DNA from: Ignavibacteriota bacterium
GTDB lineage: Bacteria > Bacteroidota > Ignavibacteria > UBA10030
NCBI GenBank assembly: GCA_003155495.1
Contig: PMDB01000062.1
Location: forward strand, 36,816-72,993
Reading direction: 5' to 3'
DNA length: 36,178 nt
The notes under the pieces were generated by a model that saw nothing but the letters and a program-made list of their open reading frames with translations, searched no databases and was not told where the DNA came from. A program made the position numbers and the translations under genes. This document shows positions 17,395 through 26,031 of this stretch, in pieces. Positions within the stretch are counted from its first letter, which is position 1. Each line of letters opens with the position of its first letter.

Positions 17395-17431
17395 GGGGTG
17401 TGGTTTCGAGAAGGAGATCACACCTTTTTTT
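17395..17431 (+). terminator. Intrinsic terminator after korB
   Basis: GGTGTGGT at 17397-17404 pairs with ATCACACC at 17417-17424 (with one G-T pair), the stem can extend by two G-T pairs, and seven T follow. Confidence 0.85.
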
Positions 17432-17464
17432 CTGCCACGGTATCTATGACATTGAGGAATCCCA

Positions 17465-18448
17465 TTGCCGCTCCAGTTTGAATCATTTAAGACGATTATC
17501 GATTCTCATAAACGGTTTATCCTGACTTCCCATGTGAATCCTGACGGCGACGGCCTCGGCTCTGAAGTTGCTCTCGCCCACTATCTCGAATTAAGAGGCA
17601 AACAAGTTTCTATTTTAAATTGCAGTGCAACACCGGAGAACTACCTCTTTCTTCACCAACTCCATCCCATCCTTCAATTCAATTCGCCACACCATGGAGA
17701 CATTGTTGAGAATGCTGAAGTTATTATTTTACTCGATGCGAATGATCCGGACAGATTAGCTGCAATGGCACCGTTCATTATGAAAAGTCATGCCCTGAAA
17801 GTCTGCATCGACCATCATCCGGAACCAGGCAAGTTTGCGGATCTGTATCTTTTAGATGAACAATCACCTGCAACCGGGGAAATCATTTATTCCTTTATCT
17901 CTATGACAGGTGGCACGATCGACCTCGTAACAGCAACGGCGCTCTACACAGCGATTATGACCGATACCGGTTCATTTCGGTATCAGAAGACCGATTCGGA
18001 AGTCCACACAATCGTTGCTCATCTACTTCAGGCGGGAGCCGATCCAGTTGATATTTATGAACAGGTGTACGAATGTACCTCGGCAAAACGCATGCGATTG
18101 CTGGGAATGGCGCTTGCCAACCTGCAGACATTGTACGATGGAAAGCTCGCCTACATTGTTCTCACGCGTGAAATGTTTGAAACCAGCGGCACCACCGAAG
18201 AGGACACCGATGCTTTTGTGCCTTACACACTGACGATCGACGGAGTTCAGATTGGATTGATGTTCTCAGAAATGGACGATATCGTCAAAGTGAGTTTTCG
18301 TTCTAAAGGTGATATTGCAATTAATGAATTAGCGAAGGAATTTGGCGGCAACGGACATAAAAACGCCGCCGGTGCACGTATTTCCAGCGCAAAGCTCGAC
18401 GATGTTGTGCATCAAGTACTAAAGAGTGCAGGTAAATTTGTGAAGTGA
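17465..18448 (+). CDS. DHH/DHHA1 phosphoesterase, NrnA-like
   Basis: This 327-residue protein belongs to the DHH family of manganese-dependent phosphoesterases. The metal-binding motifs are NPDGDGLGSE near residue 25, LLDANDPDR, CIDHHPEPG (the DHH motif), and TDTGSFRY. The C-terminal DHHA1 domain has GGNGHKNAAGA. This combination is typical of NrnA-like enzymes that degrade short oligoribonucleotides, cyclic dinucleotide products or phosphoadenosine phosphate; the exact substrate is not readable. It starts at a TTG with GAGGA six bases upstream, the only well-placed site. It lies between a terminator and a bidirectional terminator and is probably its own transcription unit. Confidence 0.9.
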   Translation: MPLQFESFKTIIDSHKRFILTSHVNPDGDGLGSEVALAHYLELRGKQVSILNCSATPENYLFLHQLHPILQFNSPHHGDIVENAEVIILLDANDPDRLAAMAPFIMKSHALKVCIDHHPEPGKFADLYLLDEQSPATGEIIYSFISMTGGTIDLVTATALYTAIMTDTGSFRYQKTDSEVHTIVAHLLQAGADPVDIYEQVYECTSAKRMRLLGMALANLQTLYDGKLAYIVLTREMFETSGTTEEDTDAFVPYTLTIDGVQIGLMFSEMDDIVKVSFRSKGDIAINELAKEFGGNGHKNAAGARISSAKLDDVVHQVLKSAGKFVK

Positions 18449-18489
18449 GAATATCAATACACAACGAAGTAATACGTACCAATAAAAAA

Positions 18490-18519
18490 GGCGCTCACAA
18501 ATTCTGTAAGCACCTTTTT
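18490..18519. terminator. Bidirectional intrinsic terminator
   Basis: A ten-position stem (18490-18499 with 18505-18514, two mismatches) is flanked by six A on the left and five T on the right. It ends the DHH gene on + and the DUF4900 gene on -. Confidence 0.85.
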
Positions 18520-18573
18520 CAAACCTACAATAACTTCAAACTTATTTTATTATCTTTTTTTTTGTTTGCAAAT

Positions 18574-19881
18574 TTAGTTCCAAAAAGTGTCACTAATTTG
18601 GGAATCATCAACCCAATTTTGTACCTGAAATGGCAACCGTGGATAACCTTCCGGCGATTGAGATTGCAGTCGTGTATCGTAATCATAGTCCTTTTGAAAT
18701 CCAGTTTGAATGACACCATTTGAAAACGTCCCAACAGGATCGCGCGCTAGTTGTTGAACACCACCAATAATCTTTAACTTCCCTCCTTTATCACGCGTAT
18801 CATAGTTCTCCGCCCCAAACCCTCCTGTTCTACTAAATATCGATGCATCGATCTCCAGTCCATCTGGTTGAGGAGATTTATTATTTTCGGCATTTAGTGA
18901 TATATGAATGTCATTATCAGCAACGAGTCCCAACATATCATCACTTGTTGCAGAAGGGTTTGTCACGGTAGGAGGCGTTTGTGCATAAACGACCGATGAA
19001 TCTATTAATATTCTCCCGGAACCTACATCACCAAGAGTTATTCGTCCATTCAATACTCCCTTCACATGAAGGTCTGCATTATTAACGAGCAGAACACCGC
19101 TTGCAGCTACTGCTGCGACTGAAGCATACGTTGTACATTTTGGCACGGTACCATTAGGAGAACCATTCATAGCTGTGCTTGATTCAGTCCAGCCATTCGC
19201 ACCTGTTCGCACAATCACTTTTCCATTTGCTAAAAATTCGACGTATGTATTTAAGCCGTTAATGTATTCTCCTGCTGCCCCCTTCGTTTTTAAATCAGTA
19301 AGATCTGTCGGTATATTTACATCAACACCTTTTTTGTATCCGCCATTAAACGCTGGATTATCTGAAGGATCCATCTTCTGAACACCATTTTTTGTTGTCA
19401 CCATCCCTTGAAATACCGGATTCCCAGAAACATGTAAGAAATCTTGTGTATGCAATGGTCCCCTGCAAATGTCTCCTGTTATCCAGTAGATTGGATTTCC
19501 ATTAATCATTTCGGTCTGGCTATAAAAAGCAAATTGAGAAAAACTACTACTTTGTATCATTATTGCAGTTGTTGATTGCACACCATTGAACGTCCCTGTG
19601 ATAAGTAATTGATCTAAAAATGGAGCTGTGTTTGTCCGGCTTGCAGTGTATGTGCCGCCCATAAAACTAATTACCTGAGACGGATTTGGTGTGCTACTGG
19701 AGACAAACGCTTGCGAAATAGCTATGTTAGCGGCGCTTTCCATAGTAAGATTGGCTTGTTCTATGACTTGATATGCAATATATTTTTCATAGGCCTTAGA
19801 TGATATAGCAGACATTCTAAATCCCATCACCATGAAAGTGACGTTAAAAGCTATAACCAACAACATTGCTGTGCGTCCCAT
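18574..19881 (-). CDS. DUF4900-like, PilX-like membrane-anchored surface protein
   Basis: This 435-residue protein starts with one hydrophobic helix (about residues 4-26) directly after MGRT, then a helical stretch (AYEKYIAYQVIEQANLTMESAANIAIS) resembling the N-terminal spine of minor pilins. The rest is Ser/Thr/Asn/Gly-rich with many short beta-like segments and ends DTFWN. The layout, including a DICRGPLHTQDFLHVSG segment, matches proteins annotated DUF4900 in Chlorobi/Ignavibacteria and Thermotogae. AAAGGAG precedes the ATG. It is the last gene of a three-gene unit with spacings of 12 and 15 bases. Function is unknown; a surface appendage or adhesin role is inferred. No canonical prepilin cleavage motif is present. 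Confidence 0.75.
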   Translation of the reverse strand: MGRTAMLLVIAFNVTFMVMGFRMSAISSKAYEKYIAYQVIEQANLTMESAANIAISQAFVSSSTPNPSQVISFMGGTYTASRTNTAPFLDQLLITGTFNGVQSTTAIMIQSSSFSQFAFYSQTEMINGNPIYWITGDICRGPLHTQDFLHVSGNPVFQGMVTTKNGVQKMDPSDNPAFNGGYKKGVDVNIPTDLTDLKTKGAAGEYINGLNTYVEFLANGKVIVRTGANGWTESSTAMNGSPNGTVPKCTTYASVAAVAASGVLLVNNADLHVKGVLNGRITLGDVGSGRILIDSSVVYAQTPPTVTNPSATSDDMLGLVADNDIHISLNAENNKSPQPDGLEIDASIFSRTGGFGAENYDTRDKGGKLKIIGGVQQLARDPVGTFSNGVIQTGFQKDYDYDTRLQSQSPEGYPRLPFQVQNWVDDSQISDTFWN

Positions 19882-19896
19882 AACCTATCTCCTTTA

Positions 19897-20538
19897 TTAC
19901 CTTGCTGAAGTTTGGAGTATTGAGTTCCTCGATATCGAACGTATTTGCCGCCAAAGCATTACGTAATTTGAGGTATCCATCATATAATCTTGTTTTGCTT
20001 GATAAGGACTCTCAAGTTTGAGAGTAACATCGATCGGTCCAATATTGCCTAAATTAGCAATTGGGAAAGCTAATGTATTAGTCGGATCCATAATATCATA
20101 ATATCTGAAACTAAATTGGGTCACACCGAGATTCATTCTACTTTCCACACCGTTTACGGTCCTGTACACGTAGCAATCGTTTGGATTTGCAGTTTCTGGT
20201 ATCTCTGAAGGTTTTCCAACCCGCCATTGAACAATATCAGCAGCAACCGCCCCCGGTGTAGTCGATCCGGATAGATCAGTGAGAAACTGAAATGTATCGG
20301 CTTTGGCCACTTGAATTGGAGGAATACCTGTTAGGGTAGCATTTGAGTTCAGTCCAACGCGCTTAAGATCCTGTTCCAGCATTACCGTCAGCGTAGCCAT
20401 ATTTCTTTGAAGCATATAATCCGCCGAATATGCATCTGAATTTTCATGTGCACTTTGATTAAGGCGGATCACTATAAGAAAAAGCAATCCAAAGACCAAG
20501 AACGATCCAATCGTATCAAGGAGTGATGAAGTTCCCAT
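19897..20538 (-). CDS. PilW-like pseudopilin-type protein
   Basis: This 213-residue protein has a single N-terminal hydrophobic helix (about residues 6-25, then RLNQSAHENSDAYSADYMLQRNMATLTVMLEQDLKRVGLN), followed by a beta-rich region. The helix followed by a polar amphipathic run and LEQDLKRVG resembles PilW/GspJ minor pseudopilins, which have a similar DLRRA/G segment. The usual leader and FTLIE motif are absent: only MGTSS precedes the helix. GAGGAAAG sits seven bases before the ATG. Product function is unknown; the pilin resemblance is by layout rather than strong sequence identity. Confidence 0.65.
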   Translation of the reverse strand: MGTSSLLDTIGSFLVFGLLFLIVIRLNQSAHENSDAYSADYMLQRNMATLTVMLEQDLKRVGLNSNATLTGIPPIQVAKADTFQFLTDLSGSTTPGAVAADIVQWRVGKPSEIPETANPNDCYVYRTVNGVESRMNLGVTQFSFRYYDIMDPTNTLAFPIANLGNIGPIDVTLKLESPYQAKQDYMMDTSNYVMLWRQIRSISRNSILQTSAR

Positions 20539-20550
20539 AATGTTCTTTCC

Positions 20551-21132
20551 TCAATAAAAACTGAAGATATATGATAATTTTATTGTATCAACACCTTTAC
20601 CACTTAGGTCACCTGCAGATGTTTCAAAGACTTTCCGATCTACAGATGAGTTTATCGCTATATCCATCCGTTTGAGCCAAGTTGGTACTGCGGAAGGAGA
20701 ATAGGCAGGTGGAATTGTATCGATATAATAAACTTGTGCCGAGACGTGAAATCTATCAACATTTGTTATCGAAGTGTCTATCGTAAAACCGTTATAATCA
20801 TCAAAGTCATCAAACGAAGTGTCCTTACCAACCCATTCAGGAGGACCGTAAATATTTTTACCGCCAATATCTGGTCCAAGATCCGCTGCTGCCGTAAATA
20901 TTGTCGCAGGCGCTGGAATAGTAGCAAGAGGAGGTCGTACGACTGTTTTTTCGTCATAATTCATACCGCTTGCTTTTTGGATATAAGAAGTCGCCAAAGA
21001 AGCTGCATAAATACCTAATTTTGTTTGGCGTAAAACAGTCCCTTGTTGCAGAGAGTTTCGGTTTACAGTGAACACAGTTGTTCCCAACAGAATCATTGCT
21101 CCTGAAACTAACATCATCTGTCCGGTATTCAT
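20551..21132 (-). CDS. PilV-like pseudopilin-type protein
   Basis: This 193-residue protein begins MNTG and a hydrophobic helix (QMMLVSGAMILLGTTVFTV), then a helical stretch with SLATSYIQKASGMNYDE, which recalls the region after the helix in PilV/GspI pseudopilins where ATSYIQ-like segments are common. The remainder is beta-rich and ends ...SYIFSFY. It heads the three-gene unit, with GAGAGA upstream of the ATG and a promoter candidate about 50 bases further up. No GFTLIE motif or charged leader is present. Function unknown. Confidence 0.65.
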   Translation of the reverse strand: MNTGQMMLVSGAMILLGTTVFTVNRNSLQQGTVLRQTKLGIYAASLATSYIQKASGMNYDEKTVVRPPLATIPAPATIFTAAADLGPDIGGKNIYGPPEWVGKDTSFDDFDDYNGFTIDTSITNVDRFHVSAQVYYIDTIPPAYSPSAVPTWLKRMDIAINSSVDRKVFETSAGDLSGKGVDTIKLSYIFSFY

Positions 21133-21178
21133 ATTCTCTCAATGCCTTTTTATTAATTAGAATTAAAATCTTGTCTAT

Positions 21179-21207
21179 AGTATAGATTATCTCAATTTCA
21201 TATTCAA
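21179..21207 (-). promoter_or_regulatory. Promoter of the pilin-like gene unit
   Basis: On the minus strand TTGAAT (21207-21202) and TATACT (21184-21179) are separated by 17 bases. The predicted start near 21172 leaves a leader of about 40 bases before the first pilin-like gene. Confidence 0.5.
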
Positions 21208-21487
21208 GTGTTAAGTTGGCGCATTGCTATTTTTATCCTCTCACGTCTATATAATGCATCAATATATAGCGAACGCTTTCTAATTGTGTGACTCAAATCA
21301 CTGTATCGATCCTCATGTTCAGTCTCCTCGTTTCCGCGGTCACCTTCATATTTTGTGCCAAAAAAAGGAGAAGCGAAAGCATTAAATTTTTCAGCATTTT
21401 ATTCTTCTAACTTTTTGTATGAAAATATTTTCTACAAACTTCCACAAAAAATAGGAATTTAGGAAGTGGCGAAAGTAAAATGACGAT
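21208..21487. other. Intergenic remainder upstream of the pilin-like unit
   Basis: With the promoter above, the gene-free interval is 355 bases (21133-21487). Apart from that promoter I see AT-rich sequence with no convincing frame. ACTTCC and GGAAGT words around 21440-21470 could form a weak hairpin after the Nudix gene, but without a proper T-run. Confidence 0.4.
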
Positions 21488-22027
21488 TTATTCGGAAATG
21501 TGCGATTTTGCTATGTTCCATGCCGCTATTGTCATTCCATCCCAAATCCTTCCGATGGTAATACGGGCATCCACTTCATCCGGAGCCAGAGATACTATTT
21601 CGAACTCCTCCGTCTCATCCGGTATTGGTGGAACCTCAGTAAGGTTTTTCGCAATGAAGACCCGGCAGAGTTCATCCGTTATGCCGTTATAAGGATTGAA
21701 TTCGCCGGCCTTGTACCAATCGCTTGCAATGAATCCTGCTTCTTCTTCAAGTTCATGCTTTGCGGTTTCTTCATAAGTGTGCCCATCCTTCACACCGCCG
21801 CAAGGAAGTTCAAGGCTTTCCCGGTCATTCAAGTATCTGTATTGGTTTACGAAAACAATTCTGCCGTTATTTAACACCGGTACAACCATACTTGCCCCAT
21901 TGGTATGGACATAGTGATATTCCCCTCGTTTCCCGCTTGGCAGTTCGGTTTCATCCTTTTTATACATCCACCAAGAATTATGGAAGAGAACGGCTTCAGA
22001 AATTTTTTTCCACTTTTTAAGAGGCAT
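21488..22027 (-). CDS. Nudix hydrolase, ADP-ribose pyrophosphatase-like
   Basis: This 179-residue protein contains a Nudix box: GGVKDGHTYEETAKHELEEE, then AG. Nudix enzymes cut nucleoside diphosphates linked to another group; the surrounding sequence (VVPVLNNGRIVFVNQYR and LELPCGGV) resembles the ADP-ribose pyrophosphatase group (NudF). The usual Arg of the REUxEE core is His here (KHELEEEAG), although the metal-binding glutamates are present. It lies 263 bases after sucD, beyond a repeat region, and may be transcribed on its own. Confidence 0.88.
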   Translation of the reverse strand: MPLKKWKKISEAVLFHNSWWMYKKDETELPSGKRGEYHYVHTNGASMVVPVLNNGRIVFVNQYRYLNDRESLELPCGGVKDGHTYEETAKHELEEEAGFIASDWYKAGEFNPYNGITDELCRVFIAKNLTEVPPIPDETEEFEIVSLAPDEVDARITIGRIWDGMTIAAWNIAKSHISE

Positions 22028-22125
22028 ATTTAAATAAGAAATTGAAGATCAGGAATGAGGAATTAGCGGTTTATCGTTTTTGATATTTCATTTCGCATTT
22101 TACTTTTAGGGAATCTCAAAAAACT

Positions 22126-22263
22126 CCAAATCACAAATTACAAATAGCAAACAAATTCTCATGATAAAAAAACAAACATAAAAAATTCATTTTATCGATC
22201 ATTGAGATTTGGGATTTGGTCATCATTTGAAATTTGATGCTTGTCCCAAAAGGACTCTTTTGG
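22126..22263. repeat. Imperfect inverted repeat of CAAAT-like words
   Basis: The left arm at 22126-22160 is a run of CAAAT-type words (CCAAATC, CAAATTAC, CAAACAAATTCTC). The right arm at 22204-22236 is its approximate reverse complement (GAGATTTGGG, ATTTGG, ATTTGAAATTTG). A perfect seven-pair hairpin, CCAAAAG/CTTTTGG (22246-22252 with 22257-22263), follows without a T-run. It lies in the 263-base gap between sucD and the Nudix gene. A dispersed non-coding repeat or a miniature element is possible; only a genome comparison can tell. Confidence 0.45.
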
Positions 22264-22290
22264 AGGAACCTGAGTTATGAGAGGCGCCCT

Positions 22291-23307
22291 TTATTTTATC
22301 TTCCTTTTATGCTTCATACTTTTTCCTTTGGCATTACTCAACGCCCTGCGTTTTTTGCGGGATCCTTTTTTCACATCGGCCGTCTTCCTTCTATCGTCTC
22401 TCTTTTTAAATCTTTGAAGTAATTTTTCCATCGTCTCACCGATGAGCGCCGGGCTATCGACGACGGTGATTCCGGCTTTACGCAATGCCTTCATCTTTTC
22501 GTCTGCCGTTCCTTTACCACCGGAGATAATAGCTCCTGCATGACCCATCCGGCGTCCCGGAGGTGCAGTGCGTCCGGCAATAAACCCAACAACCGGTTTC
22601 TTTACATATTTTTTGATGTACTCTGCCGCTTCCTCTTCCGCTGTTCCGCCAATCTCACCAATCATTATAATAGCATCTGTTTTATTGTCTGCATGAAAAA
22701 GTTTTATCACATCAATAAACTGTGTTCCAATGATCGGATCGCCTCCAATGCCGACACACGTAGATTGTCCGATACTTCGCTCTGTAAGCTGTGAGACTGC
22801 TTCATAAGTCAAAGTTCCGCTTCGCGATACCACTCCAACTCGCCCGGGTCTATGAATGAAGCCGGGCATAATTCCAATCTTCGCTTCTCCCGGAGTAATC
22901 ACACCCGGACAATTTGGCCCGACAAGCCGGATTCCTTTTCTTGATACATATTCGTACACCTTCACCATATCACTTGTCGGAATCCCCTCGGTAATCGCCA
23001 CGATGAGATTGACTCCGGCGTTTGCAGATTCCATAATTGCATCGGCAGCAAAAGCTGCAGGAACGAAAATAATAGAAGCGTTAGCCCGTTCACTTTCCAC
23101 TGCCTCTTTTACCGTATTGAATACGCGAACTGGACGCGGCAATTGATCCTTCTCATTGCCTTGATAGAGTGTGCCGCCTTTTCCGGGTGTAACACCGGCA
23201 ACCACTTTTGTTCCATACTCCATCATTTGCTTCGTATGGAAGGTTCCTTCGCTGCCTGTAATTCCCTGCACAATGAGACGTGTATTTTTATCAACGAGGA
23301 TGCTCAT
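22291..23307 (-). CDS. sucD: Succinyl-CoA ligase (ADP-forming) alpha subunit
   Basis: The alpha subunit binds CoA and carries the phosphohistidine that relays phosphate between succinyl-CoA and a nucleoside diphosphate. Visible motifs are [48 protein letters not shown] and the active-site region [10 protein letters not shown] with His256. The catalytic protein ends near residue 298, the normal length. Here a 40-residue tail follows in which 20 of the last 38 residues are Lys or Arg. The beta subunit gene is not in this window. It is the last gene of the long minus-strand operon, 36 bases after gatA. Confidence 0.94.
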   Translation of the reverse strand: MSILVDKNTRLIVQGITGSEGTFHTKQMMEYGTKVVAGVTPGKGGTLYQGNEKDQLPRPVRVFNTVKEAVESERANASIIFVPAAFAADAIMESANAGVNLIVAITEGIPTSDMVKVYEYVSRKGIRLVGPNCPGVITPGEAKIGIMPGFIHRPGRVGVVSRSGTLTYEAVSQLTERSIGQSTCVGIGGDPIIGTQFIDVIKLFHADNKTDAIIMIGEIGGTAEEEAAEYIKKYVKKPVVGFIAGRTAPPGRRMGHAGAIISGGKGTADEKMKALRKAGITVVDSPALIGETMEKLLQRFKKRDDRRKTADVKKGSRKKRRALSNAKGKSMKHKRKIK

Positions 23308-23343
23308 AAAGAATGATATTCCTCTTTTTGATGGATAATGGTA

Positions 23344-24756
23344 TTATGTTGTTTCCAAAAAATCGGCTACTCGTAATAATGTCGATTCCTTAAAATGCGG
23401 GCTAAGAATCTGCAAACCAATCGGTAATCCTTGATGATCCTCTCCGCATGGTACGCTGATACCCGGAATGCCTGCAAGATTTGCCGATGTCGTATAAATA
23501 TCCGAGAGATACATTTGCAGAGGGTCATTCATTTTTTCGCCTGCCTTAAACGCAGTACTCGGCGATGTCGGTGTGATAAGGCAGTCAACTTTCGCGAACG
23601 CTTTTGTAAAATCTTCCTGAATCAATCGTCGGACTTTTTGACCTTTCCTATAATACGCATCGTAGTAGCCGGCGGAAAGGACATACGTGCCCAGCATAAT
23701 GCGCCGCTTGACCTCTGTGCCAAATCCCTCACTCCGCGATTTGATATACATTTCGGAAAGATCATGTACATCTTCCTTCCTGTAGCCGTATCGCGCTCCG
23801 TCATACCGTGCAAGATTCGATGATGCTTCTGCCGTAGCAAGAATATAATATGCCGCGATCGTATATTCTGTATGGGGAAGGTTCACTTCCGTGATAGTCG
23901 CTCCATTGCCTCGCAATATATCAATTTTCTTCTCTATCGATTGACGAATTTCAGAATCGAGCGCTTCACCAAAATATTCCTTTGGAATTCCGACACGCAA
24001 ACCTCGCACATCTTTGGTTAATTGCGAAAGATAATCCGGAACTGGTACTTCTGCTGATGTTGAATCGTTGGGATCATGTCCGGCTATAACTTGAAAAACA
24101 TTCGTTGCATCTCTTGTCGTCAACGCGAAAGGACCAATGGAATCAAACGATGATGCATAGGCAACAAGCCCGTAGCGTGAAACTCGCCCATAGGTTGGCT
24201 TTAATCCTATCACTCCGCAAAACGCAGCCGGCTGTCGAATGGATCCGCCTGTATCCGATCCTAATGAAGTTGTGGACATCCCTGCCCGCACAGCAACCGC
24301 GGATCCGCCGCTTGATCCCCCGGGAATGCGCGTCTCATCTTGCGGAAGCTTTACTCGTCCATATGCCGAGTTCTCTGTGGATGAACCCATCGCAAATTCA
24401 TCCATATTAGCTTTGCCTATGATAACAGCATCAGCGGTACGCAAACGCTGAACGACAGTCGCATCATAGAGAGAAATGAAATTTTCCAATATTTTTGATC
24501 CGCATGTCACTCGCTCGTCTTTCATGCAAATAACATCTTTTATAGCCATCACCATTCCTGCGAGCGGTCCTGCTGTTCCATTCTGCAGCTTTTTATCAAC
24601 ATTCTTCCCCTGCTCAAGCGCTTTTTCCGGAAATACTGAAAGAAGCGCGTTCAGATGCTTTTTTTCTTCAATCGTACGGAGATATTCTGAAGTAATGCGC
24701 TCACAGGTCGTTGTTCCCGCTGTAAGCTCCGCTCGTAGTACGTCAAATGATTTCAT
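23344..24756 (-). CDS. gatA: Glutamyl-tRNA(Gln)/Asp-tRNA(Asn) amidotransferase subunit A
   Basis: GatA hydrolyses glutamine so that GatB can amidate Glu-tRNA(Gln) or Asp-tRNA(Asn). The amidase-signature triad is visible as the Lys in MVMAIKDV (residue 73), a cis-Ser in GGSSGGSA (148) and the nucleophile Ser in GSDTGGSIRQPA (172), spaced as in known GatA. The chosen ATG gives MKSFDVLRAEL, like other GatA N-termini, with GCGAG before it; an ATG at 24774 and a TTG at 24807 are in-frame alternatives. GatB and GatC are not in the window. tRNA-Gln (TTG) lies elsewhere in the window. Confidence 0.94.
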   Translation of the reverse strand: MKSFDVLRAELTAGTTTCERITSEYLRTIEEKKHLNALLSVFPEKALEQGKNVDKKLQNGTAGPLAGMVMAIKDVICMKDERVTCGSKILENFISLYDATVVQRLRTADAVIIGKANMDEFAMGSSTENSAYGRVKLPQDETRIPGGSSGGSAVAVRAGMSTTSLGSDTGGSIRQPAAFCGVIGLKPTYGRVSRYGLVAYASSFDSIGPFALTTRDATNVFQVIAGHDPNDSTSAEVPVPDYLSQLTKDVRGLRVGIPKEYFGEALDSEIRQSIEKKIDILRGNGATITEVNLPHTEYTIAAYYILATAEASSNLARYDGARYGYRKEDVHDLSEMYIKSRSEGFGTEVKRRIMLGTYVLSAGYYDAYYRKGQKVRRLIQEDFTKAFAKVDCLITPTSPSTAFKAGEKMNDPLQMYLSDIYTTSANLAGIPGISVPCGEDHQGLPIGLQILSPHFKESTLLRVADFLETT

Positions 24757-24807
24757 GGAACTCGCTGTATGCATTATTGTGGAGATGTGAATTTCAGGAT
24801 TCAGCAA

Positions 24808-25011
24808 TTAGCCTTGCGGCTTTGTATCGCTCTTCTCGTCGAGCTTTTTTGTTTCCTTCTCAACTTCATCCTGTACATCTTTTGCTGCTTTGCGGAATTC
24901 ACGAATTCCCTGACCTAATCCTCGTGCCAACTCCGGCAATTTTTTTGCGCCGAAGAACACGAGAACGATAAGGAGAATAAGAAACAGTTCTTGACCGCCT
25001 ATGGATCCCAT
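24808..25011 (-). CDS. tatA: Sec-independent translocase TatA
   Basis: TatA forms the pore-associated part of the twin-arginine translocase that exports folded proteins. The 67-residue protein has the short N-terminal membrane helix (LFLILLIVLVFFG), the FGAKKLPELARGLGQGIREFRKA amphipathic helix typical of TatA/TatE, and a charged tail. The ATG at 25011 is favoured over the longer frame because AGGAG lies eight bases upstream and the family starts there. It begins one base after the purQ stop. A substrate is present in the window: the DUF362 protein with a Tat signal. TatC is not seen here. Confidence 0.94.
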   Translation of the reverse strand: MGSIGGQELFLILLIVLVFFGAKKLPELARGLGQGIREFRKAAKDVQDEVEKETKKLDEKSDTKPQG

Positions 25012-25012
25012 A

Positions 25013-25756
25013 TTACAAACTCCTTTCTGCAACCAAACTTTCTGCTCTCTGCAACTGTGAATTGACACTTTGAATCATGGATTCAAATATTTTTCTTCCA
25101 TCTGTATGTTTTAAAACGGGGTCAGAGGCACGTTCAGGATGCGGCATCATTCCCAGTACGTTTCCGGTTTTATTGATAATACCTGCAATATTACTCAACG
25201 AGCCGTTAGGATTTGCATCGTCTGTAACCTTACCCGATCGATCGCAATAACGAAACACTATCCGCTGATCGTCTTCTAGTTGTTTGAGCGTCTCGGGATC
25301 GGTAAAGTAATTCCCTTCTCCATGGGCAATTGGAATTTCGAGGATCTCGCCTGATTCACATCGGTGCGTGAATTTTGTATGAGCATTCTCAACCCGAAGA
25401 TGCAAATACTTGCAGATGAACAGCAGAGATTTATTTCGAAGCAATACACCCGGCAGCAACCCTGCTTCTGTAAGGACTTGAAACCCATTGCAGATTCCAA
25501 TAACCAAACCGCCGTTATGAGCAAAACGAACGACATCCTTCATGACCGGTGAAAAACGTGCTATGGCACCGCACCGAAGATAGTCACCATACGAAAAACC
25601 ACCCGGAAGAACAACAACATCCACATCGCCAATAGAACCCTCTTTGTGCCAAATCAGCCTAGCATCCTGACCCATGATGGTCTCAGCTACATAGTGAGCG
25701 TCATGATCGCAGTTTGAACCGGGGAAAACGATTACACCAATTTTTACTTTTACCAT
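25013..25756 (-). CDS. purQ: Phosphoribosylformylglycinamidine synthase subunit PurQ
   Basis: PurQ is the glutaminase of the fourth step of purine synthesis. This 247-residue protein has the class I amidotransferase triad: nucleophile Cys89 in [10 protein letters not shown], then His206 and Glu208 in [17 protein letters not shown] at the N-terminus and [17 protein letters not shown] are typical of PurQ. AGGA lies seven bases before the ATG. It is directly downstream of purS, as in other genomes with the small-subunit form; the purL subunit is not in the window. Confidence 0.96.
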   Translation of the reverse strand: MVKVKIGVIVFPGSNCDHDAHYVAETIMGQDARLIWHKEGSIGDVDVVVLPGGFSYGDYLRCGAIARFSPVMKDVVRFAHNGGLVIGICNGFQVLTEAGLLPGVLLRNKSLLFICKYLHLRVENAHTKFTHRCESGEILEIPIAHGEGNYFTDPETLKQLEDDQRIVFRYCDRSGKVTDDANPNGSLSNIAGIINKTGNVLGMMPHPERASDPVLKHTDGRKIFESMIQSVNSQLQRAESLVAERSL

Positions 25757-25767
25757 ATTCTGTCCTG

Positions 25768-26022
25768 CTACTCTTTGACAGGTTCAGTGGTGAATGAATA
25801 GCTTTCCATGACAAGATTCGCAAGGAGTTTATCTGAGATCTCTTTGGTCATTCGTTCTGCATCTTCACGTGAATTCGTATCCATATCCATCTCGATATAC
25901 TTGCCGATCCGCACATCACCAACAGCATCAAAGCCAAGCGAATGAATACCCTGTTCCACAGCTTTCCCTTGCGGATCAAGGATGGATTTTTTTAATGTCA
26001 CAAATACTTTTGAATGATACAC
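25768..26022 (-). CDS. purS: Phosphoribosylformylglycinamidine synthase subunit PurS
   Basis: PurS is the small bridging subunit of the three-part FGAM synthase and pairs with PurQ and the small PurL. The 84-residue protein has the PurS layout: [34 protein letters not shown] and a C-terminal helix with [16 protein letters not shown] is the start, with AGGAG seven bases upstream. Eleven bases separate it from purQ. Confidence 0.95.
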   Translation of the reverse strand: MYHSKVFVTLKKSILDPQGKAVEQGIHSLGFDAVGDVRIGKYIEMDMDTNSREDAERMTKEISDKLLANLVMESYSFTTEPVKE

Positions 26023-26031
26023 GTCCGTCTC

